This document shows positions 37,869 to 45,227 of a stretch of DNA of 64,000 nt, piece after piece. The number at the start of each line of letters is the position of its first letter. The stretch's first letter is position 1. The translations under genes and the position numbers were made by a program. Under the pieces are notes generated by a model, which did not search any database, was not told the origin of the DNA, and saw only the letters and a program-made list of their open reading frames with translations. Source of the DNA: Desulfosalsimonas propionicica (lineage in GTDB: Bacteria > Desulfobacterota > Desulfobacteria > Desulfobacterales > Desulfosalsimonadaceae); the NCBI RefSeq assembly GCF_013761005.1, contig NZ_JACDUS010000002.1:537404-601403 (forward strand), written 5' to 3'.

Positions 37869-39176
37869 ATGACCCAAAGCCAATATGACAAATGCCTGGC
37901 AGAAATGTTTGGCCTGCGCCGGTTCGGCATCAAACTGGGCCTGGACATCATCGATGCCATGCTCAAAGCCCTGGACCGGCCGGAACGCAAATTTGCCTGC
38001 ATCCACGTGGCCGGTACCAACGGAAAAGGCTCCATTGCCTCTGCCCTGGCAGCTATCCTGCAGACTGCCGGCCTGCGGGTGGGGCTCTACACCTCGCCCC
38101 ATCTGGTGCGGTTTAACGAACGCATCTGCATCAACAACCAATACATCTCGGATCATGAAGTGGTCAATGCCTGGCATGCTGCCAAAGCTGCCGCGCCGAA
38201 AGAGCGCGAGGCCACGTTTTTCGAGTATACAACGGCCATGGCCTTATACGCCTTTGCCAGGGCGGAGGTGGACTGGGCCGTGATTGAAACCGGCATGGGC
38301 GGGCGCATGGATGCCACAAACATTTTGCAGCCCAGACTCTGCATCATTTCCAACATTTCCCTGGAACACCGGTTTTACCTGGGAAGCACCATCGCCCAGA
38401 TCACCGGCGAAAAAGCCGGGATCATCAAGCCCGACACCCCGGTGATCACAGGGGTACACCAAAAATCGGCCATCGAGGTCATTGAAAAAACAGCAGCACG
38501 CAACAATGCACCGGTTTTCCGCAAAGGCAAGGATTTTCGCATAAGACGCAGTCCCAAATCCGATGCCGGCAACTTCGGCTTCACCTACAAGGGTATCGAT
38601 CACAAATGGACCGACATGCGCTCATCTTTGCAGGGCATCCACCAGCTCGACAATGCCGCTCTGGTGCTGGCGGCCTGTGAAGTGCTCATGGACCAGGGCA
38701 CTGCCATTGATGTATCCCGCATCAAGGACGGCCTTGCAAATGTCCGGTGGCCGGGACGCCTGGAGATGATTGACACCACTCCGCCCATGATCCTCGACGG
38801 TGCCCACAACCTGATTGCCGCCAGAAGACTTGCGGCTTTTCTCTCGGATACGGCTGCGGACAAAAACATCACCCTTGTCATCGGCATACTCGATGACAAG
38901 CCCTGCCAGGCCATGCTAAACACCCTGGTGCCCCTGTGCCAGCGGGTGATCGTGACCCGGCCGGTGATCGACCGAAGCCTGCCGGCCCGGGTGATCGAGG
39001 CCGGGGTAAAAAAACTCACCGATCATGTGGAGATTGTCGAAAGTGTCAGGGATGCGGTGTTTTACGCCATGGAGACCACAGCAAACACGGATCTGATCTG
39101 TGTTGCGGGGTCACTTTACGTGGTGGGGGAAGCAAAGGCGGCCCTGGAAGGCGCCCGGGCGCCGGAACCCGTTTAA
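37869..39176 (+). CDS. folC: Bifunctional folylpolyglutamate synthase / dihydrofolate synthase
   Basis: 435 residues. Adds glutamate to dihydropteroate and folates. Mur-ligase-type P-loop VAGTNGKGSIASALAAIL, FEYTTAMALYAFARAEVDWAVIETGMGGRMDATN, DGAHNLIAARRLAAFL. Normal length. A weak hairpin (CCCG/CGGG, then T5) overlaps the stop region. Confidence 0.93.
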   Translation: MTQSQYDKCLAEMFGLRRFGIKLGLDIIDAMLKALDRPERKFACIHVAGTNGKGSIASALAAILQTAGLRVGLYTSPHLVRFNERICINNQYISDHEVVNAWHAAKAAAPKEREATFFEYTTAMALYAFARAEVDWAVIETGMGGRMDATNILQPRLCIISNISLEHRFYLGSTIAQITGEKAGIIKPDTPVITGVHQKSAIEVIEKTAARNNAPVFRKGKDFRIRRSPKSDAGNFGFTYKGIDHKWTDMRSSLQGIHQLDNAALVLAACEVLMDQGTAIDVSRIKDGLANVRWPGRLEMIDTTPPMILDGAHNLIAARRLAAFLSDTAADKNITLVIGILDDKPCQAMLNTLVPLCQRVIVTRPVIDRSLPARVIEAGVKKLTDHVEIVESVRDAVFYAMETTANTDLICVAGSLYVVGEAKAALEGARAPEPV

Positions 39177-39232
39177 AAGCGGGCGTTTTTGGCCATCGCG
39201 CACAATCATTGCCGGCGGCCTGCAATTCCTGC

Positions 39233-39261
39233 TTGACTTCTGAAAAACGATCTTTTATGTT
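39233..39261 (+). promoter_or_regulatory. Sigma-70 type promoter for tRNA-Arg
   Basis: TTGACT, 17-base spacer, TATGTT, ending 11 bases before the tRNA 5' end. Confidence 0.7.
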
Positions 39262-39272
39262 TCATGCCGTGT

Positions 39273-39348
39273 GCGCCCGTAGCTCAGGGGATAGAGCGTC
39301 AGCCTCCGGAGCTGAAAGTCGCAGGTTCGAATCCTGCCGGGCGTACCA
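39273..39348 (+). tRNA. tRNA-Arg(CCG), CCA encoded
   Basis: 76 nt cloverleaf. Acceptor GCGCCCG/CGGGCGT (first pair G-U), D arm GCTC/GAGC, anticodon stem TCAGC/GCTGA with loop CTCCGGA, so anticodon CCG reading CGG. T arm GCAGG TTCGAAT CCTGC, discriminator A, encoded CCA. A short extra loop AAGTC is normal. MITE copy 5 follows 22 bases downstream. Confidence 0.97.
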
Positions 39349-39369
39349 TTTTTTCCTTTCCCGCCCTTT

Positions 39370-39494
39370 GATGGTGCCGTAAAAAGTTCAAGATCAAGGC
39401 TTGCGCAATTTCGAAGGATGCAGCGTACTTATCCGGACGTGTAATTCTAAGAAATTGCGCGTAACGCAGATATTGGACTTTTTACGGCGCCATC
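39370..39494 (+). mobile_element. Foldback MITE, copy 5 (short form)
   Basis: 125 bp, GATGGTGCCGTAAAAAGT to its inverted complement ending at 39494. Flanks GCCCTTT and ACCCTTT match at 6 of 7 positions, a probable decayed target duplication. Lies between the tRNA and the DUF2905 stop. Confidence 0.85.
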
Positions 39495-39500
39495 ACCCTT

Positions 39501-39701
39501 TTATTTCCGCAAAATCCAGAAGACAACAGAGATCACCACGCTGATGACAATCATGGTGGTCACGGGTATGTAGACTTTCAGCCCGGGCCGGTCAATGATG
39601 ATGTCTCCGGGCAGCCTCCCGACGGGAAGCCGGACAATCCACGGCCAGAAAACACCGATGACGGCAATGACGATTCCGATGGCAATCAGGGTTTTGTTCA
39701 T
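39501..39701 (-). CDS. DUF2905 family small membrane protein
   Basis: 66 residues with two transmembrane helices (TLIAIGIVIAVIGVFWPWI and TTMIVISVVISVVFWIL) around the family signature LPVGRLPGDIIIDRPGLKVYIP. Function unknown. It follows the epimerase gene by 5 bases, so probably co-transcribed. Confidence 0.9.
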   Translation of the reverse strand: MNKTLIAIGIVIAVIGVFWPWIVRLPVGRLPGDIIIDRPGLKVYIPVTTMIVISVVISVVFWILRK

Positions 39702-39706
39702 GGCAG

Positions 39707-40729
39707 CTATTCGCTGTAATAATCCCGATACCAGTCCACAAACCGTTGGATACCTTCTTTGATGGGCGTCATTGGCCGAAATCCCACGGCATTGTATAAA
39801 TCATCAATGTCTGCGCACGTGGCCGGCACGTCCCCGGGCTGCAGGTCCAGATACTCTTTTTCCGCCTGTTTTCCCAGGATCTCTTCGAGCACGCGAATAA
39901 AATCCATGAGCTTTTCCGGACGGTTGTTGCCGATGTTATAGACCCGGTAAGACGTATATGAGGTGCCCGGATCCGGGCTCTCCCCGCTCCAGTCGGGGTC
40001 CGGCTCCGGCAGTTTGCCCATGACCCGGACCACACCCTCGATGATATCGTCGATATAGGTAAAGTCCCGCTGCATGCGGCCATGGTTGAATACCTGGATG
40101 GGCCTGCCCTCCAGTATGGCCCGGGTAAACAGGAAAAGCGCCATGTCCGGCCGGCCCCAGGGCCCGTACACGGTAAAAAAACGCAGGCCCGTGCAGCGCA
40201 TTCCGTAAAGGTGGCTGTAGGTGTGGGCCATAAGCTCGTTTGCCTTTTTGCTGGCCGCATACAGGGAAACCGGATGGTCCACGTTATCATGCACGGAAAA
40301 AGGCATTTTGGTATTGGCCCCGTACACGGAACTCGATGAGGCAAAGACAAAATGGGACACGTTAAAATGCCGGCAGCATTCCAGCAAATTGACAAAGCCC
40401 ACCAGGTTGGCGTCCACGTAGGCATGCGGATTTTCCAGGGAGTAGCGCACCCCGGCCTGGGCGGCCAGGTTGACCACCACGTCGAACTTGCGCTCGGCAA
40501 ACAAACGGTTTAACGCATCCCGGTCTTCGAGATCAATGCGGTGAAAGGAAAACCCGGGCTTTTGTTCAAGCCTTCTTAAACGGGCCTTTTTGAGCTCCAC
40601 ATCATAATAGGCGTTGAGATTGTCAAGTCCCGCAACGGTTTTTCCTTCATCTGCCAGCCGGGAGGCCAGATGATAACCGATAAACCCGGCCGCACCGGTG
40701 ACCAATACCTTCTTGAATTCCAATTTCAA
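39707..40729 (-). CDS. NAD-dependent nucleotide-sugar epimerase, probably UDP-glucuronate 4-epimerase
   Basis: 340 residues. Extended SDR: VLVTGAAGFIGYHLASRL (NAD loop), VVNLAAQAGVRYSLENPHAYVDANLVG (typical of UDP-GlcA epimerases), active site SLYAASKKANE (YxxxK) and GLRFFTVYGPWGRPDMALF. Makes UDP-galacturonate for surface polysaccharide or LPS. Substrate assignment rests on the GVRYSLENP and GPWGRPDMA motifs. Flanked by MITE copies 5 and 6. Confidence 0.85.
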   Translation of the reverse strand: MKLEFKKVLVTGAAGFIGYHLASRLADEGKTVAGLDNLNAYYDVELKKARLRRLEQKPGFSFHRIDLEDRDALNRLFAERKFDVVVNLAAQAGVRYSLENPHAYVDANLVGFVNLLECCRHFNVSHFVFASSSSVYGANTKMPFSVHDNVDHPVSLYAASKKANELMAHTYSHLYGMRCTGLRFFTVYGPWGRPDMALFLFTRAILEGRPIQVFNHGRMQRDFTYIDDIIEGVVRVMGKLPEPDPDWSGESPDPGTSYTSYRVYNIGNNRPEKLMDFIRVLEEILGKQAEKEYLDLQPGDVPATCADIDDLYNAVGFRPMTPIKEGIQRFVDWYRDYYSE

Positions 40730-40742
40730 TGCCGTCCTTTTT

Positions 40743-40894
40743 GATGGTTTCGTAAAAAGTAAGTTTTCAGATGGCGCCGTAAAAAGTTCAAGATCAAGGC
40801 TTGCGCGATTTCGAAGAATGCAGCGTAGTTATCCGTACGTGAAATTCTGAGAAATCGCGCGTAACGCAGATATTGGACTTGTTACGGTGCCATC
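40743..40894 (+). mobile_element. Foldback MITE, copy 6 (long form)
   Basis: 152 bp: 27-bp 5' half-repeat GATGGTTTCGTAAAAAGT, core from 40770, end CTTGTTACGGTGCCATC. No clear target duplication. Sits between the epimerase start and the pepA stop, within 5 bases of the latter. Confidence 0.87.
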
Positions 40895-40898
40895 AAAT

Positions 40899-42368
40899 TT
40901 ACAGATTTTCAATGACGCGGCACAGTAGCCGGACCCCAAAGCCCGTGCCCCCGGGCCCGCAATAGTCGTTGGCTCCGGATGTATAAGCCGGGCCGGCAAT
41001 GTCGATATGGGCCCAGCGCGACCCCTGGGTGAATTCAGACAAAAACAGGGCCGCTGCAATGGCGCCGCCATAACGGTTTTTGCCCACGTTTTTCAGGTCT
41101 GCAAAATCGCTTTTCAGATTTTCCCGGTAATCCTCGGGCATGGGCATGGACCAGCAGCGCTCGTGGGTCTTTTGACCCGCCTGCGAAATGGCCTCTGCCA
41201 GATCCGTGTCCGTGGAAAACACTCCGGCGATCTTTTCACCCAGGGCCACGATGCAGGCGCCTGTGAGGGTGGCCATGTCAATGACCACATCCGGGCTGTA
41301 CTGCCGGATGGCATAATAAAGGGCGTCTGCCAGGATCATCCGGCCCTCGGCATCGGTGTTGCCGATTTCAACGCTTTTACCGGATGCGGTTTTGACGATA
41401 TCGCCCGGCCTATAGGAATTGCCCGAGGGCATGTTTTCCACAAGGGGCATTACCCCCACCACCCGCTTGCTGCAGCCGGTCTGGGCTGTTGCAATCATGG
41501 CTGCGGCCACGGCCGCGGCTCCGGCCATGTCCTGCTTCATGGTTTCCAGACCTGATGCCGGCTTTAAGTTAATACCGCCGGAATCAAATGTCACACCCTT
41601 GCCCACAAGCACCACTGTCTGATCCCAGGTTTCAGGCTTGTAGTCGAGAATCACCATCTGGGGCCGGCCGCTGCTTCCGGCGGCCACGGCCAAAAGCGCC
41701 TGCATCTTGTTTTTCCGCAGATCACCGCTATCCAAAACCACGGTCTCCAGGGGATATTTTTCAGCCGCCTTGACAATGGAACGGGCAAAGCGCGCCGGCC
41801 GCTTGTCATTGGGCGGCATGCTCACCCAGTTTCTGGCCATGTGGGTGCCCTTGCAGACAATTTCGGTTTTCTGCGCCAGGCTCCGGGCCAGGCCGGCGAA
41901 ATCCTTGCCAACGGCAAACGCGATGGATTTCAGGGCCTTGTGGGGTTTTTCCTTTTTGTAGAAGTCAAAGCGGTAATTGGCCAAAACAGCGCCTTCCATC
42001 AGGGCTTCGGCCGCATCCCCGGGGTCCATGCCGCAGGCCCGGGCCTCGGGCATGCAGAGCAGAAGACCGGACATATCCGCGTTCACGGCCCTGCCAACAG
42101 CTTTTCCCGCAGCCCGGCGAAGGCTTTCCGCCGTAAGATCGCCTGTTTTGCCGAGGCCGGCCAGCATGACCCGCTGCGCCTTTGTCCCGGCCGGAGCATA
42201 AAGGATCAACGCATCGCCGGATTTGCCGGAAAACTCGGTATATTGCCGGCCCTGGTCAATGAGCGCCAACATTTTTGCATCGTTGTATAGCGCTGCGTCC
42301 TCGCAGACAAACAGAAGCATGAGATCGGTCTTGATCGCCTTTGGATCGCCCGAACGAATGGTCAGCAA
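40899..42368 (-). CDS. pepA: Leucyl (cytosol) aminopeptidase, M17
   Basis: 489 residues. Two-zinc exopeptidase. Metal and catalytic motifs: VGKGVTFDSGGINLKPASGLETMKQDMAGAAA and NTDAEGRMILADALYYA. C-terminal GSRWAHIDIAGPAY is typical. Start is TTG at 42368 with a strong GGGGAGG site 6 bases before; the next in-frame candidates lie inside the fold. Confidence 0.93.
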   Translation of the reverse strand: MLTIRSGDPKAIKTDLMLLFVCEDAALYNDAKMLALIDQGRQYTEFSGKSGDALILYAPAGTKAQRVMLAGLGKTGDLTAESLRRAAGKAVGRAVNADMSGLLLCMPEARACGMDPGDAAEALMEGAVLANYRFDFYKKEKPHKALKSIAFAVGKDFAGLARSLAQKTEIVCKGTHMARNWVSMPPNDKRPARFARSIVKAAEKYPLETVVLDSGDLRKNKMQALLAVAAGSSGRPQMVILDYKPETWDQTVVLVGKGVTFDSGGINLKPASGLETMKQDMAGAAAVAAAMIATAQTGCSKRVVGVMPLVENMPSGNSYRPGDIVKTASGKSVEIGNTDAEGRMILADALYYAIRQYSPDVVIDMATLTGACIVALGEKIAGVFSTDTDLAEAISQAGQKTHERCWSMPMPEDYRENLKSDFADLKNVGKNRYGGAIAAALFLSEFTQGSRWAHIDIAGPAYTSGANDYCGPGGTGFGVRLLCRVIENL

Positions 42369-42385
42369 TGAAACCTCCCCTATAT

Positions 42386-43144
42386 TTACAGATTTCTTTC
42401 CTTTTGAATGGCTTCCCAGGCCTCCTGGATCTCCCGGAATTTGTCATGGGCAAACCGGACAAATTCCTCGGGCAGCCCCTTGGAGGCAATGGTGTCGGGA
42501 TGGTAGTCCCGCACCAGCTTGCGATACTGCTTTTTGATGGTATCATTGTCATCAGATGGACTGACCCCGAGCACGGAATAATATTTTTCAGAAACCGATA
42601 CATATCGTGACTTCATGTTCTGGTAATCCGCATCCGGCAGCCGGAAGGTGCGCACCGCGGTTTCAATGAGCGCCTCTTCGCTTTTGTCCATGGTGCCGTC
42701 TGCCACCGAGACCCGAAGCAGAATGTCGATCATCAGCTCCAGAAGCTCGGGCCGGTCATGAAACTGCTGGTAGAACTGCAGGGCAAAGTCGTCGAAAGTC
42801 TGGGGCGCATTTAAAGCCGTGTAAAATATTTTTTCCGCCATCTGGCGGCTTTCGGCGTTGAGGTGCAGGTCCTGGGCCATGAACCTGCGGATGGAAGCCA
42901 TTTCCTCATCCGTGACCTGCCCGTCCACCCGGGCCAGCTTTGCCAGCATGGAAAATGCCGCCACAAAAAAGGTCAGCTGGGCCTTTCCCTGGGGCGACAT
43001 CTGCGCCTCATTGGGCAGTTCCCGCTGCTGCTGGCCGTTGTCTGAATCCATCAGGTGCCCAAGGGCCGCACCCCCGATGGCGCCCAGGGGTCCGCCCAAA
43101 GCAAATCCAATGGTGCCACCCACCATTTTTCCAAGCCATCCCAT
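42386..43144 (-). CDS. DjlA-like co-chaperone: TerB domain plus C-terminal J domain
   Basis: 252 residues. Glycine-rich hydrophobic N-terminus (KMVGGTIGFALGGPLGAIGGAALGH), acidic TerB-like helical domain about 50-170 (MLAKLARVDGQVTDEEMASI), and J domain at the end (YYSVLGVSPSDDNDTIKKQYRKLVRDYHPD) with HPD intact for DnaK stimulation. Same order as DjlA. Starts 17 bases before pepA. Confidence 0.9.
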   Translation of the reverse strand: MGWLGKMVGGTIGFALGGPLGAIGGAALGHLMDSDNGQQQRELPNEAQMSPQGKAQLTFFVAAFSMLAKLARVDGQVTDEEMASIRRFMAQDLHLNAESRQMAEKIFYTALNAPQTFDDFALQFYQQFHDRPELLELMIDILLRVSVADGTMDKSEEALIETAVRTFRLPDADYQNMKSRYVSVSEKYYSVLGVSPSDDNDTIKKQYRKLVRDYHPDTIASKGLPEEFVRFAHDKFREIQEAWEAIQKERNL

Positions 43145-43183
43145 ATGTCATCCTTGTTCACGGTTCAGTGTTGATAAGAGTGA

Positions 43184-44434
43184 TTAAGTGTTAAGTGTTT
43201 TGCGCAAAAGGTTGAAGGCGGTTTCAGCAAATATGCGCTTGTTGGCCATCCGGTTTTCAAACGGAAATTTGTATTTCCTGGCAAAGCTCTGCTCCGGGCC
43301 GCAAAGGCCGATGCAAACCGTGCCCACGGGCTTTTCTGCCGTACCCCCGCCGGGGCCGGCAATGCCGGTGACAGAAACCGCGTAATCCGCATTGGCCATG
43401 CGACTTGCCCCCTCTGCCATTTCCCTGGCGGTTTGTTCGCAAACCGCTCCACAGGTTTCCAGGGTATGGGCCGAGACCCCGAGCATGCGCATTTTGGCGT
43501 CATTGGAATAGGTCACCACCGAGCAGAGAAAATACCGGGAACTTCCGGCTACATTGGTGATCCGGCTGGCGATCATGCCCCCGGTGCAGGATTCGGCCAG
43601 GGCCAGGGTGGCGGATTGCCGGGATAAAAGATCGCCCACCACCTCTTCCATGCGCTGGCCGGTCTCGGAGAAGACATAATCGCCCACGCGCTCGCGCACC
43701 CGGTCTGCGGCAGCGCTGACAGCGGCTTCCAGGGCGCTGCAATCTGTTCCCGAGGCTGCGAGCTTGACGTGGATCACCGGAAATTCGGCCAGCATGCCAA
43801 GTTTTACACCGTCTAATGATCCTGTCAAGTCCGCGAGCCGCTCGTTGACATGGGCCTCGGGCAGGCCGAACAAAGACAGCCGCTTTTCCCGGTAAAAACT
43901 GCCCGTGCCCTTTCTGGCCGCATCCGCCTCAAGGCTGGCAATCACATGATCGGCCATCATCTGCCGCATTTCAAATGGCACCCCGGGCAAAAAGAAAAAC
44001 CGGCACCCACCCATCTTTAGGGTAAAGCCCGGAGCCGTACCAACGGAATTGAGCAACGGCGTTGCGCCCTGAGGCAGCAGGGCCTGCTTTGCATCAGAAT
44101 CGGAAACCGGCCGGTCAAAGCGTTTGAAAAACGCTTCCATGTAGGCCATGGCCTCGTTGTTGCGCTCCAGCTCCACCCCGGCAGCCCGGGCTGCGGCCGA
44201 AGCAGTGATATCATCCACGGTGGGCCCCAGCCCGCCGGTAACAACGGCGATATCGGCCCGCTGCCCGGTTTCGGCAAGCACGTCTGTTAAGCGCTCCATG
44301 TCATCGCCCACGCACACGTGGCGGCCCACGGCAATGCCGGTTTCATACAGGCGGCCTGCAATCCAGGCGGCATTGGCGTCCACCACCGTGCCGGTCAACA
44401 CCTCGTCTCCGGTGGAAATAATTTCTGCTATCAT
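43184..44434 (-). CDS. cinA: CinA family protein (competence/damage-inducible; NMN deamidase type)
   Basis: 416 residues. N-terminal MoaB/MogA-like domain (AEIISTGDEVLTGTVVDANAAWIAGRLYETG, VVTGGLGPTVDDIT) and C-terminal CinA/PncC domain (LALAESCTGGMIASRITNVAGSSRYFLCSVVTYSN, GIAGPGGGTAEKPVGTV). Members hydrolyse ADP-ribose and deamidate NMN in NAD recycling. Start at 44434, giving the family N-terminus. Confidence 0.93.
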   Translation of the reverse strand: MIAEIISTGDEVLTGTVVDANAAWIAGRLYETGIAVGRHVCVGDDMERLTDVLAETGQRADIAVVTGGLGPTVDDITASAAARAAGVELERNNEAMAYMEAFFKRFDRPVSDSDAKQALLPQGATPLLNSVGTAPGFTLKMGGCRFFFLPGVPFEMRQMMADHVIASLEADAARKGTGSFYREKRLSLFGLPEAHVNERLADLTGSLDGVKLGMLAEFPVIHVKLAASGTDCSALEAAVSAAADRVRERVGDYVFSETGQRMEEVVGDLLSRQSATLALAESCTGGMIASRITNVAGSSRYFLCSVVTYSNDAKMRMLGVSAHTLETCGAVCEQTAREMAEGASRMANADYAVSVTGIAGPGGGTAEKPVGTVCIGLCGPEQSFARKYKFPFENRMANKRIFAETAFNLLRKTLNT

Positions 44435-44459
44435 TGGGGTTCCTGTTATCCTGACAATT

Positions 44460-44838
44460 GATGGCACCGTAAAAAGCTTCTAAATAACTTCGTTCAAAGT
44501 TCAAGGTTCAAAAAAATAAAATCAAAACTTTTAAGCATGCGGCAAAAAGTTATTTGCAGTGTTCGGTCCTGGGCTGCGGCCCTGGAAGGACGGTTCCAAG
44601 GAAGTCCAAGGACGGGGTCGGTTTTTGAAGCGACATTGAGCGTTTACGGAAAAATTCAGCAAATGCCGGAGCTAAAAAATTTCAAACTGTTTGAGGCCGA
44701 CAGGCCGAGTTTTTGAAATTTTAAGCGAAGGCATTGGCTGAATCCGTAAACGGTCAGGAGCGAAAAAACTGACCCCGGCCGCAGGGCTTCCTTCCTGACA
44801 AACAGCGGACGCGGTAAAAAGCTTTTTACGGCGCAATC
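44460..44838. mobile_element. 379-bp palindromic element with MITE-like termini
   Basis: Ends GATGGCACCGTAAAAAGC and GCTTTTTACGGCGCAATC match the termini of the six MITE copies, but the interior differs. The centre (about 44615-44780) is a long nested inverted repeat around GGCCGACAGGCC, with paired segments such as CGTTTACGG/CCGTAAACG, and GGGGTCGGTTTTT with its complement. No ORF, no clear target duplication. It lies upstream of the trp promoter. Confidence 0.65.
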
Positions 44839-44904
44839 ATATTTAAAGGATTCATACCGAAATGTAGCTTCAAACACAAATGAAAAACCAGCACAAATTT
44901 TTGC

Positions 44905-44934
44905 TTGACAAATCCGTTAAAAAGCTTTTATTGA
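44905..44934 (+). promoter_or_regulatory. Promoter of the trp operon leader
   Basis: Perfect -35 TTGACA, 17-18 base spacer, -10 TTATTG or TATTGA. Predicted start near 44941, giving a leader of about 285 nt before trpE. Confidence 0.6.
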
Positions 44935-45021
44935 TTCGTAAAACATACAAATTTAAACAAACCGGTCCGAATGTATTTGACTGTATCGGAAAGACCCATG
45001 TATTTATTTATTCTGCAGACA

Positions 45022-45087
45022 ATGAAAACAAACCAGAACTGGTGGTGGCGGACCAGCATAGCGGGGTCTGCCTTTAAACCGGTTTAA
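45022..45087 (+). CDS. trpL: trp operon leader peptide
   Basis: 21 codons reading MKTNQNWWWRTSIAGS and five more residues: three consecutive Trp codons. An in-frame ATG at 44998, with GGAAAG before it, would add eight residues and has the better ribosome site. The stop is followed by two intrinsic terminators and trpE. This is classical tryptophan attenuation. GGTCT at 45065-45069 could pair with AGACC at 45110-45114, which would disrupt the first terminator. Confidence 0.9.
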   Translation: MKTNQNWWWRTSIAGSAFKPV

Positions 45088-45105
45088 ATCAGCCATAGCG
45101 CAAGC

Positions 45106-45150
45106 AAAAAGACCGAGGCGGCCCATGAGCCCCCGGTCTTTTTTTATTTT
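45106..45150 (+). terminator. trp attenuator terminator 1
   Basis: Stem AAAAAGACCG / CGGTCTTTTT enclosing a GGCGGCCCATGAGCCCC loop region, followed by a T-rich run. Its 5' arm can alternatively pair with the end of the trpL region. Confidence 0.85.
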
Positions 45151-45161
45151 CAGATCCTGAC

Positions 45162-45196
45162 AAAAAAGGCCGCGGGGCAAACCCGCGGCCTTTTTT
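45162..45196 (+). terminator. trp attenuator terminator 2
   Basis: Very strong hairpin AAGGCCGCGGG / CCCGCGGCCTT with GCAAA loop and six-T tail, 31 bases before the trpE start. Being after the leader and before trpE, it must be overcome for operon expression. Confidence 0.9.
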
Positions 45197-45227
45197 GTTT
45201 ACACCCATCACGGAAGGAGCATCTCAC

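Noticed and set aside
44880..45077. 65-residue ORF upstream of trpE
   Set aside because: It starts upstream of the predicted trp promoter, has no ribosome site, and overlaps trpL in another frame; the WWWR frame explains the region better.
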